Shown one piece after another: positions 10,645-21,032 of a DNA stretch of 64,000 bases. The stretch's first letter is position 1, and each line of letters starts with the position of its first letter. This DNA comes from Melastoma dodecandrum (taxonomy: Eukaryota; Streptophyta; Magnoliopsida; Myrtales; Melastomataceae). Where the stretch lies: positions 51,629-115,628 of the forward strand of contig JARUPY010000136.1 in assembly GCA_029817715.1 (NCBI GenBank). The letters are read 5' to 3'. The notes beneath the pieces are model-generated. The model was not told where the DNA came from. It worked only from the letters and a program-made list of their open reading frames with translations, and searched no databases. A program made the position numbers and the translations under genes.

Positions 10645-12047
10645 GCCCCGAAACGGCGGCCACCGCCGCCTACATCGTCGCCGCGCTGCTCACCGTCATG
10701 AGCCTCGCCGGCCTGTCGAAGCACGAGACCGCCCGCAACGGCGTGGTCTACGGCATCGCCGGCATGACGGTGGCCCTGGTCGCCACCGTCGTCCTCGCCG
10801 CGAACTCGCTCGAGGCCGGCGCGGTCGCCCTCATGATCGCGGGCTTCGTCATCGGCGGCGCGGTCGGCCTGTGGCGGGCCCGCGTCGTCGAGATGACGGG
10901 TATGCCGGAGCTGATCGCTCTGCTGCACAGCTTCGTGGGTCTTGCCGCCGTGCTCGTCGGGTGGAACGGCTACCTCGAGGTGGAGGCCGTCGGCGCCGCC
11001 CAGACCACGGTCGCGCCGGAACTGCTCGGCATCCACTCCGTGGAGGTCGGCGTCGGCGTGTTCATCGGGGCCGTGACCTTCACCGGCTCGATCGTCGCCT
11101 ACGGCAAGCTCTCCGGGCGCATGAAGTCCCGGCCGTTGACCCTGCCGGGCAAGAACGCACTGAACCTCGGCGCGCTCGTCGCCTTCGCCGCGCTCACCGT
11201 CGCCTTCGTCCTCGCGCCCTCGCTCGGCGTGATGATCGCGATCACCGCGGTGGCCCTCGGGCTGGGCTGGCACCTGGTCGCCTCGATCGGTGGCGGCGAC
11301 ATGCCCGTCGTCGTCTCGATGCTCAACAGCTACTCGGGGTGGGCCGCCGCGGCGTCGGGCTTCCTGCTCAACAACACGCTGCTCATCGTCACCGGTGCGC
11401 TCGTCGGCTCCTCCGGTGCGTATCTGTCCTACGTCATGTGCCAGGCGATGAACCGCTCGTTCCTGTCGGTCATCGCCGGCGGGTTCGGGGTGGAATCCGG
11501 GACCTCGGCCGCCGACGTCGAGGGCGAGCACCGCGAGGTCCAGGCCGACGAGGTCGCGGAGATGCTGCGCGAGGCGTCGTCCGTCGTCATCACCCCCGGC
11601 TACGGCATGGCGGTGGCGCAGGCGCAGTACCCCGTGGCGGACCTGACCCGCAAGCTGCGCGACAAGGGCGTCGAGGTGCGCTTCGGCATCCACCCGGTCG
11701 CGGGCCGCCTCCCCGGGCACATGAACGTGCTGCTCGCCGAAGCCAACGTGCCTTACGACATCGTCCTGGAGATGGACGAGATCAACGACGACCTGGCCTC
11801 CACCTCGGTCGTCCTCGTCATCGGCGCCAACGACACCGTCCACCCGGCCGCGATGGACGACCCGGGCAGCCCCATCGCCGGCATGCCCGTCCTGCGCGTG
11901 TGGGAGGCGAAGAACGTGGTCGTGTTCAAGCGCTCGATGGCCGTGGGCTACGCCGGCGTGCAGAACCCGCTGTTCTTCCGCGAGAACACCTCGATGATCT
12001 TCGGAGACGCGAAGAAGCGGGTCGAGGACATCCTCGCGGCGCTGTAG
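10641..12047 (+). CDS. pntB: Proton-translocating NAD(P) transhydrogenase, beta subunit
   Basis: NADP(H)-binding and membrane subunit, 468 residues with an intact frame, one of the cleanest genes in the window. The N-terminal two thirds carry about nine membrane helices ([54 protein letters not shown]). The C-terminal domain III has the NADP-binding signature [36 protein letters not shown] and [10 protein letters not shown], and ends [15 protein letters not shown]. The start ATG overlaps the pntA stop. A stem-loop follows 20 bases after the stop. The pair probably supplies NADPH, which the adjacent nitrite reductase could use; that link is inference. Confidence 0.95.
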   Translation: MSPETAATAAYIVAALLTVMSLAGLSKHETARNGVVYGIAGMTVALVATVVLAANSLEAGAVALMIAGFVIGGAVGLWRARVVEMTGMPELIALLHSFVGLAAVLVGWNGYLEVEAVGAAQTTVAPELLGIHSVEVGVGVFIGAVTFTGSIVAYGKLSGRMKSRPLTLPGKNALNLGALVAFAALTVAFVLAPSLGVMIAITAVALGLGWHLVASIGGGDMPVVVSMLNSYSGWAAAASGFLLNNTLLIVTGALVGSSGAYLSYVMCQAMNRSFLSVIAGGFGVESGTSAADVEGEHREVQADEVAEMLREASSVVITPGYGMAVAQAQYPVADLTRKLRDKGVEVRFGIHPVAGRLPGHMNVLLAEANVPYDIVLEMDEINDDLASTSVVLVIGANDTVHPAAMDDPGSPIAGMPVLRVWEAKNVVVFKRSMAVGYAGVQNPLFFRENTSMIFGDAKKRVEDILAAL

Positions 12048-12065
12048 CCCCCGGCCTCCCGCGTA

Positions 12066-12118
12066 CGAACGGACGGCACTTTCGCAGCATCTATGTGCGC
12101 GAGAGTGCCGTTCGTTCG
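12066..12118. terminator. Bidirectional stem-loop terminator after pntB
   Basis: Imperfect inverted repeat between the convergent pntB and LLM oxidoreductase genes. The arms are CGAACGGACGGCACTTTCGC and, after a 12-base loop (about 12086-12097), GCGAGAGTGCCGTTCGTTCG, pairing over about 19 positions with two mismatches. There is no T-run, as usual for high-GC actinobacteria. The position between two convergent stops supports a shared terminator. Confidence 0.7.
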
Positions 12119-12133
12119 ATTCCGGGGTGGTGT

Positions 12134-13165
12134 CTAGACGGCCGCGAGCGACGTCGCGCCCAGGGCCTCCGCGACCAGGCGGACGGACTGGCGGCGCTCG
12201 GCCGGGTCGTGGATCGCCGTCGTGATCATCAGCTCGTCGGCGTCGGCCTCCCGCGCCCGGCGGGCGAGGTCCTCGGCGACCTCCTCGGGGGTGCCGACCG
12301 ACACCTTCGACGGCCATCGAGCGGGCGATGTGCTCCTCGGCGGCGGACCAGTCGTGGGCCAGCGCCTCCTCGGGGCTGGGCAGCGGGCCGGGGTTGCCGG
12401 TGCGCAGGCCGGGCCATCGACAGCGCGTTCGCGCGGCCCAGGGCGTGGGCCCGCTCGGCGTCGGGGTGGGCGATCGCGGCGGGCGCCGAGGATGACGTGC
12501 GGCCCCTGCGCGCGCCGGCCGCCGTGCTCGGGCGGAACGACGACCGGTAGATGCGGACGGCCTCCGCGGCGTCGGCGCCGCCGAAGTGGCCCGCGTAGGC
12601 GTAGCCGGTACCGAACGCCGCGGCGGCCTGGGCGCCGTAGTAGCTGGACCCGAGGATCCAGACCGGCGGCAGCGGCACGTCGTCGGGGGCGGCGACGATC
12701 CCGGCGAACGGGTGGTCGGGGCCGAAGCCGTCGACGTAGCCGCGGAGCTCGGCGAACTGGTCCGGGAAGTCGTCGGCGGTGAGCGCCTCGTGCGAGCGGC
12801 GCAGGGCGATCGCGGTGCGCGGGTCGGTGCCGGGTGCCCGGCCGAGGCCGAGGTCGATGCGGTCGGGGTACAGGCCCGCGAGCGCGCGGAAGGTCTCGGC
12901 CACCTTCAGCGGGCTGTGGTTTCGGCAGCATGATGCCGCCCGAGCCGACGCGGATCGTGCTGGTCGCGCTCGCGACGGCCGCGATCATCACCTCGGGCGC
13001 GGAGCTCGCCACGCTCGCGATGCCGTGGTGCTCGGCGAGCCAGAAGCGGCGGTAGCCGGCGGCCTCGGCGGTGCGGGCGAGCTCGACGGTCTCGTGCAGG
13101 GCCTGCGAGGCGGGCGTACCGGAGGGGACCGGGGAGAGGTCGAGGACCGAGATCGGGATGCCCAT
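12134..13165 (-). CDS. LLM-class flavin-dependent oxidoreductase
   Basis: Bacterial-luciferase-like TIM-barrel oxidoreductase of the group that uses FMN or F420. Recognisable blocks are [16 protein letters not shown] at the start, [11 protein letters not shown] near residues 37-47, [44 protein letters not shown] and the terminal [15 protein letters not shown] and [11 protein letters not shown]. It ends at the TAG at 12134, giving about 340 residues, the usual length. Indels near 12920, 12490, 12415 and 12310 split the frame. The start is ATG 13165. The upstream CMD gene reads in the same frame with no stop between, which I attribute to a lost stop rather than a fusion. The substrate is unknown. 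Confidence 0.82.
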   Translation of the reverse strand: MGIPISVLDLSPVPSGTPASQALHETVELARTAEAAGYRRFWLAEHHGIASVASSAPEVMIAAVASATSTIRVGSGGIMLPKPQPAEGGRDLPRARGPVPRPHRPRPRPGTRHRPAHRDRPAPLARGAHRRRLPGPVRRAPRLRRRLRPRPPVRRDRRRPRRRAAAAGLDPRVQLLRRPGRRGVRYRLRLRGPLRRRRRRGGRPHLPVVVPPEHGGRRAQGPHVILGARRDRPPRRRAGPRPGPRERAVDGPACAPATPARCPAPRRRWPTTGPPPRSTSPARWPSKVSVGTPEEVAEDLARRAREADADELMITTAIHDPAERRQSVRLVAEALGATSLAAV

Positions 13166-13232
13166 GTGGGAGTGCAACGCCGGATCGGCGGGCCGGGATT
13201 CCGGGCCGGCACCGACCCGGCGTCGGGATCGC

Positions 13233-13840
13233 TCAGCCTCCGGGAGGTCCGGCATCCGCACCGCGCAGGCGTTGGTCGCCTCCGCGGTGATGCCGTCGAG
13301 GTCCGTCCGGACGGTGGCGTGGAACCGGCTCACCAGCTGATCCAGTCCGACGGTGAAGGAGATCTCCATGATCTGCTTCGTGTCGAAGTGCTCCGCCAGC
13401 TTCTTGTAGATCTCATCGGTGATCGGCTGCATCCAGGTGGACGTCCGCGCGAACACGATGATCGCCTCCTCGGGGGGCGAGAACATGCCCTCCGGGAGCG
13501 GGTCGTCGAGGAGGTGGCTCATCTCCTCGTCGGTCAACCCCGATGCTCGACCGAGCACCACGTGGGTCGGCGTTCAATAGAAGCAGTTGTTGGCCATCGC
13601 GCTGGTCAGGTACGGGAGCTCCCGCATCCTCGCCGTGGGCAGCGAGTTCTCGAAGTACACCGTGGTGGCGAGGGCCATGAACTGCTCCATGGCCACCGGG
13701 TGGTTGGACAGCGCGCGGTGCACGTTGAGCAGCCCGACGTCGGGCTGGGCGGCGTGCACGGCCTCGAGCAGCGCCTTCGCGTGCGGGTCGAGGCCGGGGT
13801 CGTCGGGGTCGTTCAGGGCGGTACGCGGGCCACGGGGGCC
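13233..13840 (-). CDS. AhpD/carboxymuconolactone-decarboxylase-like protein with in-frame UGA
   Basis: Alkylhydroperoxidase-like helical protein. Before the UGA come HAKALLEAVHAAQPDVGLL, ALSNHPVAMEQFMALATTV and MRELPYLTSAMANNCFY. After it the same frame resumes TPTHVVLGRASGLTDEE, then PEEAIIVFARTSTWMQPI and IMEISFTVGLDQLVSRFHA. The UGA occupies exactly the second Cys position of the CxxC redox motif (C-F-Y-UGA), with the family His four residues on, so the product would carry selenocysteine, or the codon is a TGC misread as TGA. The start, about GTG 13840, needs one indel near 13818. The stop, about 13233, also needs an indel. Some CMD/AhpD-like selenoproteins are known from selenoproteome surveys, so both readings are open. 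Confidence 0.7.
13545..13576 (-). promoter_or_regulatory. UGA codon with downstream hairpin (possible SECIS)
   Basis: On the coding strand the UGA (13576-13574) is followed two bases later by GCCGACC, a 12-base loop, then GGTCGAGC. These arms pair over seven base pairs with one bulged A, placing an apical loop about 9-21 bases after the UGA. Bacterial selenocysteine insertion elements lie immediately downstream of the UGA within the coding region and need a stem of this kind, but the loop sequence here was not compared with known elements. In sequence this GC-rich a seven-pair stem can arise by chance. Confidence 0.3.
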
Positions 13841-13907
13841 ACCTTCCGATCGGGTTCAGCTGGCCCGTCGATGCTGCGAAGGTGACGTTGCGAGCGTGTT
13901 GTGGGCG

Positions 13908-14301
13908 GATCACATCGGCGGCGCGAGGAGCGTCAGCAGGTCGTCGCGGCCGAACATCCGCGCGGTGTCCACCGCCGTCGGGTGACCGCCGAGCGGGTCC
14001 GCGCCGGCGTCGCGCAGCGCCCGCACGACGTCGTCCTCGCCCTTGAACACCGCACCCGCGAGCGGGGCCTGGCCGCGGTCGTTGGGGCGGTCGACGTCGG
14101 CGCCGCGGGCGATCAGCGCGCGGACCGTGGGCGCGTGCCCGTGGTACGCGGCGAGCATGAGCAGCGTGTCGCCGGAGTCGTTCGTGAGGTTCACCGGCAC
14201 CCCGGCGTCGACGTAGGCCGCCAGCGTGTCGGCGTCGCCGCGGCGGGCCATGTCGAACACCCGGCCGCGAGCTCCGAGACGTCCGCGGGGGGTTCGCTCA
14301 C
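13908..14301 (-). CDS. Ankyrin-repeat protein
   Basis: Small soluble protein made of ankyrin repeats, a protein-binding scaffold. Repeats are visible as GDADTLAAYVDAGVPVNLTN, SGDTLLMLAAYHGHAPTVRA, RGADVDRPNDRGQAPLAGAVF and EDDVVRALRDAGADPLGG, and the end is ARMFGRDDLLTLLAPPM. The start is GTG 14301, which overlaps the stop of the preceding membrane protein gene (GTGA), so the two are coupled. One indel near 14268 separates the short N-terminus (SEPPADVSELAA) from the first repeat. About 130 residues in all. The binding partner is unknown; coupling with a CxxC-containing membrane protein may be meaningful. Confidence 0.8.
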
Positions 14302-14874
14302 GTCCGCGAGAGCGGCGCCGCCGTGTCGGGGTCGGGCGTCGGGTCCGGGGTGTCCTCGCCGTCGTCGTCGCGACCCCACCCGCAGTAGGGGCACCAGGGC
14401 TCGACACGGCGGTGCAGCACGGTCAGCGCCATCGTGCCGAGCGGCAGCAGCAGCACGAGGTCACCCCAGCCGGGCCGGAACAGCAGGCCGGCCGCCACGC
14501 CGACGGCCCGCGACGATGAGCACCACGATGCCGGCCGTCGTGGTGGCGGAGTGGAACAGGCGCAGCCAGCGCCGCCGGCGCTCGACGACCTGGGCGGGGT
14601 CGGCCGGGCTCTCGGCGATGCAGCGCAGGCAGAGCCGGTCGTCGTGGGCGAGGGTGAACAGCTGCACGACGATGAAGACCAGCACCGCGCCGAGGGACAC
14701 CAGGCTCGCGTCGCGGACGTCGGAGAAGCCCGCGACGATGGCCACCCCGATCAGCGGGCCGCCGACGAGCAGCGGGTGGTGGGCGATCGCGGCGCGGAAC
14801 CGCACGAGGGCCGAGTCGCGACCCTCGTCGTCGTGACTGCCCGCCACGGGGTCCCCGTTCGTGTGTCGGTCCAC
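14298..14874 (-). CDS. Small membrane protein with CxxC motifs
   Basis: Polytopic membrane protein of about 190 residues that I do not place in a named family. Four hydrophobic stretches are seen: LLVGGPLIGVAIVAGF, LVSLGAVLVFIVVQLFTL, ATTTAGIVVLIVAG and WGDLVLLLPLGTMALTVL. A cytoplasmic-looking CLRCIAESPAD lies between helices two and three, and CPYCGWG near the C-terminus could form a metal or disulfide pair. It ends in an Asp/Pro-rich tail DPTPDPDTAAPLSRT. The start is GTG 14874 behind a GGAAGGGG ribosome-binding site. One indel near 14508 breaks the frame. The downstream ankyrin gene overlaps its stop. Confidence 0.65.
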
Positions 14875-14987
14875 GCAGCGCCCCTTCCGACTGGTGAAGG
14901 CAGCGTATGGCGCGATCGGCCCACCCGCGACCACCCACCCCGGATCGGCCTCGATGGGAGTCGATCGGCGGAGGGATCCGACCCCGG

Positions 14988-16200
14988 TCAGCCGCGGGCC
15001 ACCAGGAGCGGCACCCGCTGCTCGGCGGAGGTCAGCGAGCCGTGGTGACCGACGAGGGCGGTCTCCCGGGGCTCGTTCCGCGAGCGCACCAGGGTCCAGT
15101 TGCCGCGGGCGGCCGCCACCACGTCCCCGATCCGGCCGCGGGCGACGTCGGTGACGGTCGGGCCGAACCACCCGCCGTCGACGGCCTCCTCGCGTGACAC
15201 CACCCACGCGGCGTCGGCGAGCTCGGCCCGCCACGCGGCGAGGACGTCGTCGACGGCGCCCGTCGCGGGCGTGGACGTGCCGGACCCGCGTCTCCCCGGC
15301 GAGGCGCCGCACGCCGGTCAGCAGGGACGGGGTGTGGTCGAGGTCGACCTGCCAGCCGCGGTCGGTGGCGATCATGCCGTGGTCGGCCACGACGAGGAGC
15401 ACCGCGCCGGGCCGCAGGGACTCCGCGATCGCCGCGACGAGCCGGTCGATCACCTGCAGCTGCATCCGCCACGGCAGCGACCCCGGCCCGTGCCGGTGGC
15501 GATCGTGTCGAGGTCGCCGTGGTAGGCGTAGACCAGCGCGCGCTCCTCGGCCTCGACGGCGAGCCCGTGCAGCACCTCCGCGGCGAGGTCGCCGAGGGCG
15601 GAGAACCCCGTGGAAGCGACCGCCCCGCAGGGCGGCCCGGGTCAGCCCGGAGCGCCGCTGGATCTCCGGGGCCACCTGCGTCACCGCGACCCCCGCCCGC
15701 AGCGCCCGCTGCAGCACCGTGGGCAGCGGCTGGACCTGCTCGGGCGGCAGGTCGGCGATCAGGTCGACCGGGTCGGTCGCCCCGTGCGCGCACCAGCGCA
15801 GGGTGTTCAGGACGACGTCGGGCCTGCGGCGTCCGGCTCGGCGAGCGGCGGGCACACCCATCGAGTAGCCCTCGATGCCGTGCGCGCCCGGCGTCAGGCC
15901 GGTGCCGAGCGAGGTGATGCTGACGGCGGTGGTGGCCGGGAAGCAGGCGGTGAAGCCCCGCGGGAGGACGGCCCGCGGGCCAGGTCGAGCAGCGCGGGCT
16001 GCGTCGTGCGGGTGGGCGGCGAGCAGGTCGGCGCCCAGCCCGTCGACCAGGAGGACCCCGGCGGCGGTGACGTCGTCGGGGTGCCGGGCGACGCCGAGGG
16101 TGTCGGTGAAACCCGGCACCCCCAGCGCCGCCGCCATCGACGGCATCACCTCGGCGAGCGTGCCGTGTCCGTAGGCTGGGAGGAACGGCGGCTCCGTCAT
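14988..16200 (-). CDS. Alkaline phosphatase superfamily (nucleotide pyrophosphatase-like) protein
   Basis: Metal-dependent phosphodiesterase or pyrophosphatase fold. The first metal Asp is in GVLLVDGLGADLL near residue 48, the nucleophilic Thr in ACFPATTAVSITSLGTGL, and the second metal cluster in VVADHGMIATDRGW; EQRVPLLVARG is the C-terminal end. The start is ATG 16200 (MTEPPFLPAYGHGTLAEVMP) and the stop is at 14988. Frame breaks near 15970, 15830, 15620, 15495 and 15205 are single-base indels. The length of about 395 residues is normal. The precise substrate is not predictable; actinobacterial relatives are annotated only as alkaline phosphatase family proteins. No signal peptide is visible. 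Confidence 0.8.
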
Positions 16201-16222
16201 GGCGCGAGAGCCTAGAAGGCGC

Positions 16223-17893
16223 TCAGGTGGACGACACCGCCTCCGGCGCCGTGGACTCCGGCACCCGGGTGGCGTGGTAGTCCTCGCCGCGCGTGTGGTC
16301 GGCGCCCTCCCGCGTCCCGGCCGCGCGCAGGGCCAGCGTGACCAGGCGGCCACGACGAGGTTTGCCGATCAGCGCCACGGCGCCCACGTAGATCTGCACC
16401 TTGGAGCCGTCGAACGGCGTCCAGCCGAAGAGGTCCAGCTTGCCCAGCGCGAGCGCGGAGCCCCCGAAGTGCTGCTTGCCGTTCACCGGGTTGGGGATGC
16501 CGTAGAGCATGATCATTCCCCCAGATCAGGCCGACCGCCCATCCCCGCGAACAGCGCCCACCGGTGGAACCAGCGGGTGTAGAGCGCGATGGCCACCGCG
16601 GGCAGGGTCTGCAGGATGATCACGCCGCCGATGAGCTGCAGGTCCACCGAGAACTGCGGGTCCACCACGACGATGAACAGCACGGCCCCGACCTTGACGA
16701 CCAGCGAGGCGAGCTTGGCCTGCCGGGCCTCGTCCTTCGGGCTCGCGTCCCGGCGCAGGAAACTCCTTGTAGATGTTGCGGGTCCACAGGTTCGCCGCCG
16801 CGATCGACATGATCGCGGCGGGGACCAGGGCGCCCACACCGATCGCGGCGAAGGCGACGCCCGCGAACCACGCCGGGAACTTGGCCCCGCGAACAGGGCC
16901 GGGACGATCGTGTTCGAGTCCGGCCGCCCGGTGGAGCCGTTGACGATCGGCTTCTGTGCCGGCCGCGATCGCGACGTAGCCGAGCAGCGCGAGCAGGGCC
17001 AGCAGGAACGAGTAGGCCGGCAGCGCGGTCATGTTCCGGCGGATCGTGGCCCGGCTCGCGGACGACAGGACGCCGGTCATCGAATGCGGATAGAGAAAGA
17101 GCGCCAGCGCCGAGCCGAGCGCGAGCGTCGCGTACTGGAGCTGGTTGTTTCGCCGTCAGCAGCGTCGAGCCGGAGGCCTGACCGGTCGTCGGGGAGGGCT
17201 GCGCGAGCTTCGTCGCCCCCGGCCTGGATGATCGCGCCGAAGCCGCCGAGCTTGATCGGCAGGTAGATGATCGCGACGAGGATGACGATGTAGATCAGGA
17301 CGTCCTTGACCACCGCGATCAGCGCCGGCGCCCGCAGGCCGGACTGGTAGGTGTACGCGGCGAGCACCACGAACGCGACGAACAGCGGCGCGTGGCCCCA
17401 GAACCCGGACCCGTTGAGCCCGATGGTGCGCAGCACCGCCTCGAGCCCGGCGAGCTGCAGTGCGATGTAGGGCATCGTCGCGACGATCCGGTGACGGCGA
17501 TCGCGAGCGCCAGCAGCGGCGAGTCGTAGCGGCCGCGGACGAAGTCGGCCGGGTCACGTAGCCGTGCACCCGCGAGACCGACCAGAGCCGGAGCAGCGGC
17601 AGCATCACCAGCGGGAACGCGATGATCGTGTAGGGCACCGCGTAGAAAGCCCAGGGCGCCGGAGGAGAACAGCAGCGCCGGGATGGCGACGAAGGTGTAT
17701 GCGGTGTAGAGGTCGCCGCCGAGCAGGAACCAGGTGACCCCAGGAGCCGAAACTTCCGCCCCCCGAGGCCCCACTCGTCGAGGTGCTCGAGGTCGTCGGC
17801 CCGCCGCCAGCGGCTCGCCATGAACCCCATGACCGCGACGGCCAGGAAGAGCAGCAGGAAGACGACCAGCTGGACGATCTGCGCGCCGGTCAC
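16223..17893 (-). CDS. Sodium:solute symporter (monocarboxylate/acetate uptake type)
   Basis: SSS-family permease, probably for monocarboxylates such as acetate, pyruvate or propionate (MctP/MctC-like). About thirteen membrane helices are traceable: IVQLVVFLLLFLAVAVMGFM, then GGDLYTAYTFVAIPALLF, VPYTIIAFPLVMLPLLRLW, MPYIALQLAGLEAVL, APLFVAFVVLAAYTY, LIYIVILVAIIYLP, LFLYPHSMTGVLSS, ALVPAAIMSIAAANLWTRNI and GGVIILQTLPAVAIALYTRW. The start is GTG 17893 and the end at 16223 follows a His/Glu-rich tail. At least seven indels split it. It follows a DUF3311 protein gene with probable stop/start overlap, a standard pairing for this transporter group. Confidence 0.85.
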
Positions 17894-18145
17894 CGGTCCC
17901 CTCCTCGTCGTCGTGCCGCGTGACGAGGTGGACCGTGAGGGTGCAGATGATGCCGATCGGGATCACCGCGATCTGGAACCAGTAGAAGAACGGCAGGCCG
18001 AACAGCTCCGGCTCCGTCGAGTTGAAGAGCGGCGTGATCAGGCTGACGAGCGGGACGAGCAGGAGCAGGTTCCAGGCCCGGAAACGGAAGTGGGGCCTCG
18101 CGGGGGCGGGGTCCGGGGTGTCCGGTCCGCGACGGATGACGACAT
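17889..18145 (-). CDS. DUF3311-family small membrane protein
   Basis: Small protein of about 85 residues encoded immediately before a solute:sodium symporter, the usual context for DUF3311. It starts MSSSVADRTP, has two hydrophobic stretches (LLLLVPLVSLITPLF and FYWFQIAVIPIGIICTLTVHLV) and ends in an acidic HDDEEGTG tail. Indels near 18115 and 17900 break the frame, so the exact stop is uncertain; it probably overlaps the GTG of the symporter gene. The role is taken to be an accessory subunit of the transporter, which is inference from linkage. Confidence 0.7.
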
Positions 18146-18221
18146 CGGCGGTCCTTGCGGGGGCGTACTCGATCGGTGGACGCGCGGATGTTAGGCGCGC
18201 GTACAGGTACGCACCAGAGGT

Positions 18222-18864
18222 CTACTGCGGGGTGACCTCTTCCGTCCCGGATGTCCGGTTCCGCCTGCGCCTTCGGGTCTCGCGCCAGACGAGCACGCCC
18301 GCGACGACGACCACGATGGGTACCGGTCCCCACGCGAGGTAGCGGGCGACGGTCTCCAGCGACAGCGCGAAGACGTAGCCGAGCAGCACGCAGCCGCCGC
18401 CCCAGAGGATGCCGCCGACCGCGTTCCACGGCAGGAAACGTGCGCAGGTAGGGCATGCGGGCCATGCCGGCCATGCCCGGGACCAGGGCGCGCAGGAGGG
18501 CGACGCCGCGACCGAGGAGCACGGCCTTCCCGCCGTGGCGGTTCAGGAAGCCCTCGGTCTCCTGCCAGCGGTGCTCGCCGACGAACCGTCCGACGCGGGA
18601 GGCCTGCAGCCGGGGTCCGACGAGCCGGCCCACCTCGTAGCCCACCGAGTCCCCCGGCGATCGCACAGAGGATCGCGACGACGATCATCGGGACCAGGCC
18701 GATTGATCCCCTCGTGGGCCGCGAACCCGGCGACGAGCAGGGCGGTCTCGCCCGGGAGCACCACGCCCACCAGCCACGGCGGCCTCGGCGAAGGCGAGGC
18801 CGCCCGCGATGACGTAGAGCCAGGGCCCGACGCTCTCGCCGATGCCGCGCAGGTACTCGAGCAC
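18222..18864 (-). CDS. DedA-family membrane protein
   Basis: Integral membrane protein of the DedA/VTT superfamily, implicated in lipid carrier flipping and membrane homeostasis. The diagnostic E-x-x-x-x-P-G-E-type segment is seen as LAFAEAA followed by [14 protein letters not shown]. Further on are [53 protein letters not shown] and a final helix [13 protein letters not shown] before the end TGTEEVTPQ. The start is GTG 18864. Indels near 18780, 18705, 18655 and 18437 break the frame. The length of about 210 residues is normal. Transcribed away from pckG's terminator in the same direction. Confidence 0.82.
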
Positions 18865-18923
18865 CCGATCATCGTGCCCCAGTTCGCGGCCTCGTCGTCG
18901 GGAACGCCGCCCGGACGTGCGTG

Positions 18924-18961
18924 AGGGCCCCTCCGGGCGACTGGTTGGCCCGAGGGGCCCT
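18924..18961. terminator. Stem-loop terminator after pckG
   Basis: Inverted repeat AGGGCCCCTCCGGGC (18924-18938), nine-base loop, GCCCGAGGGGCCCT (18948-18961), fourteen pairs with one bulged C. It lies 14 bases beyond the pckG stop and before the DedA gene. The core AGGGGCCC also appears in the terminators near 36650 and 43615. Confidence 0.75.
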
Positions 18962-18975
18962 TCGTCAGCTGGAGA

Positions 18976-20804
18976 TCAGGCGGAGAGCCGCTGCTTGAGG
19001 GCCTCGAGCTCGTCGCGCATGGAGGTCGGGCAGGGCTTCGCCGATCTTGTCGAACCACTCCTCGATGAGGGGCAGCTCCTCGCGCCACTCGTCGAGGTCG
19101 ACGCGCAGCGACGCCTCGATGTCCTCGCGCGGCTCGGTGAGCCCCTCGATGTCGATCTGGTCGGCGCTGGGCACGTGCCCGATCGCCGTCTCGGTGGCGG
19201 CGGCCGTGCCGCTCGAGGCGCTCGACGATCCACTTGAGGACCCGGATGTTCTCGCCGTAGCCGGGCCACAGAAAGCGGCCGTCCTCGTCCTTGCGGAACC
19301 AGTTGACGTAGAAGATCTGCGGCAGCTTGGTGGCGTCGGCGCTCTTGCCCACGTTCACCCAGTGCTGGAAGTAGTCGCCGACGTTGTAGCCCAGGAACGG
19401 CAGCATGGCCATCGGGTCGCGGCGGACCTGGCCCTTGCCGCCCTTCGCCGCGGCGGTCATCTCGCTGGACATGGTGGCGCCCATGAAGGTGCCGTGCTGC
19501 CAGTCGAACGACTCGGTGACCAGCGGGATGGTCGTCTTGCGGCGGCCGCCGAAGAGGATCGCGGAGATCGGCACGCCCTGCGGGTCGTCCCACTCCGAGG
19601 CGACGACCGGGCACTGCGAGATCGGCACGGTGTAGCGCGAGTTCGTGTGGGCGGCCGCTTGGCGGACGCGGGGGTCCACTCGTCGCCGGTCCAGGAGGTG
19701 AGGTGCTGCGGGTCGCCCTCGAGGCCTTCCCACCAGACGTCGCCGTCGTCGGTCAGCGCGACGTTGGTGAACAGCGCGTTTCCCGTGCTCGATGGTGCGC
19801 ATCGCGTTCGGGTTCGTGTGCGGGTTGGTGCCGGGCGCGACGCCGAAGAAACCGAACTCGGGATTAACGGCGTAGAGCCGGCCATCCTTTCCGAACCGCA
19901 TCCAGGCGATGTCGTCGCCGAGCGTTTCGGCCCGCCAGCCGGGAATGGTCGGCTGCAGCATCGCGAGGTTGGTCTTGCCGCACGCCGACGGGAAGGCCGC
20001 GGCGACGAAGTACGCCTTGTTCTCGGGCGAGATCAGCTTGAGGATCAGCATGTGCTCGGCGAGCCAGCCCTGGTCGCGCCCCATGTTGGAGGCGATGCGC
20101 AGCGCGAAGCACTTCTTGCCAAGCAAGGCATTGCCGCCGTAGCCGGAACCAAAGGACCAAATCTCGCGGGTCTCGGGAAAGTGGGCGATGTACTTCGTCT
20201 TGTTGCAGGGCCACGCCACGTCGGCCTGGCCCGCCTCGAGCGGCGCGCCGAGGGAGTGCAGCGCCGGCACCCACTCGGTGTCGGCCTCCTCGAGGCGTGC
20301 CTGCACCTCGGCGCCCATGCGCGTCATGATGTGCATCGAGACGACGACGTAGGGGCTGTCGGAGATCTCGACGGCCCAGCTTCGGGGACTCGGCGTTCGT
20401 CGGGCCCATGCAGAACGGGACGACGTACATCGTGCGACCCGCATGCACCCGCGGTACAGCTCGGTCATGGTGGCCTTCATCTCGGCCGGGTCCAACCAGT
20501 TGTTCGTGACCCCCGGCGTCCTTGGGGTCGGCCGAACAGATGAAGGTGCGCTCCTCGACCCGGGCGACGTCGTCGGGGTCGGACGCGGCGTGGAACGAGT
20601 TCGGCTTCTTCTCCGGGTCGAGCCGGGTGAAGGTGCCGCCTCCACCAGCTCGTCGGTGAGTCGCGACCACTCCTCCGGCGAACCGTCGCACCACACCACC
20701 CGATCGCGCGTGGTGAGCTCAGCGACCTCGGCCACCCAGTCCAGCACCTCTCGGCGCTGCAGCGGCGGGGTTGTCGAGCCCAGGGATGGTCGGTGCGGCG
20801 TCAT
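18976..20804 (-). CDS. pckG: Phosphoenolpyruvate carboxykinase (GTP)
   Basis: GTP-dependent PEP carboxykinase, converting oxaloacetate to PEP in gluconeogenesis. Visible blocks: [19 protein letters not shown] near residue 20, [59 protein letters not shown], the P-loop [60 protein letters not shown] and [13 protein letters not shown]. It ends [13 protein letters not shown]. The start ATG 20804 sits 11 bases after GAGGAG; an indel just after it is needed to reach the family N-terminus (TIPGLD). Other indels fall near 20640, 20515, 20440, 20385, 19785, 19660, 19205 and 19020. About 605 residues, normal for the GTP type. Confidence 0.92.
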
Positions 20805-21032
20805 GCGTCGTGTCACTCCTCGTTCGCCGGTCAGTGTCGAGCGACGACCAGGGGTCGTCACGCAACGGGGTCACGGCCTGAGCGCACCGGCACGCGGGCA
20901 GTCGGGCGGCCGATACACCTCGCCGTGTGGCCCCGTCGGAGTACTTCGACGTTAACGACAGATGTTGCACACGGAACCGCCACGAGGTGTTCGAGCACCA
21001 CTTCCACGATCAAGCTGAACGATTTCAGGCTC

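Noticed and set aside
9426..12317. 963-residue minus-strand open frame
   Set aside because: It is antisense to pntA/pntB, is Arg/Gly/His-rich and has no motifs; high GC makes long antisense frames common. The plus strand encodes a clear transhydrogenase.
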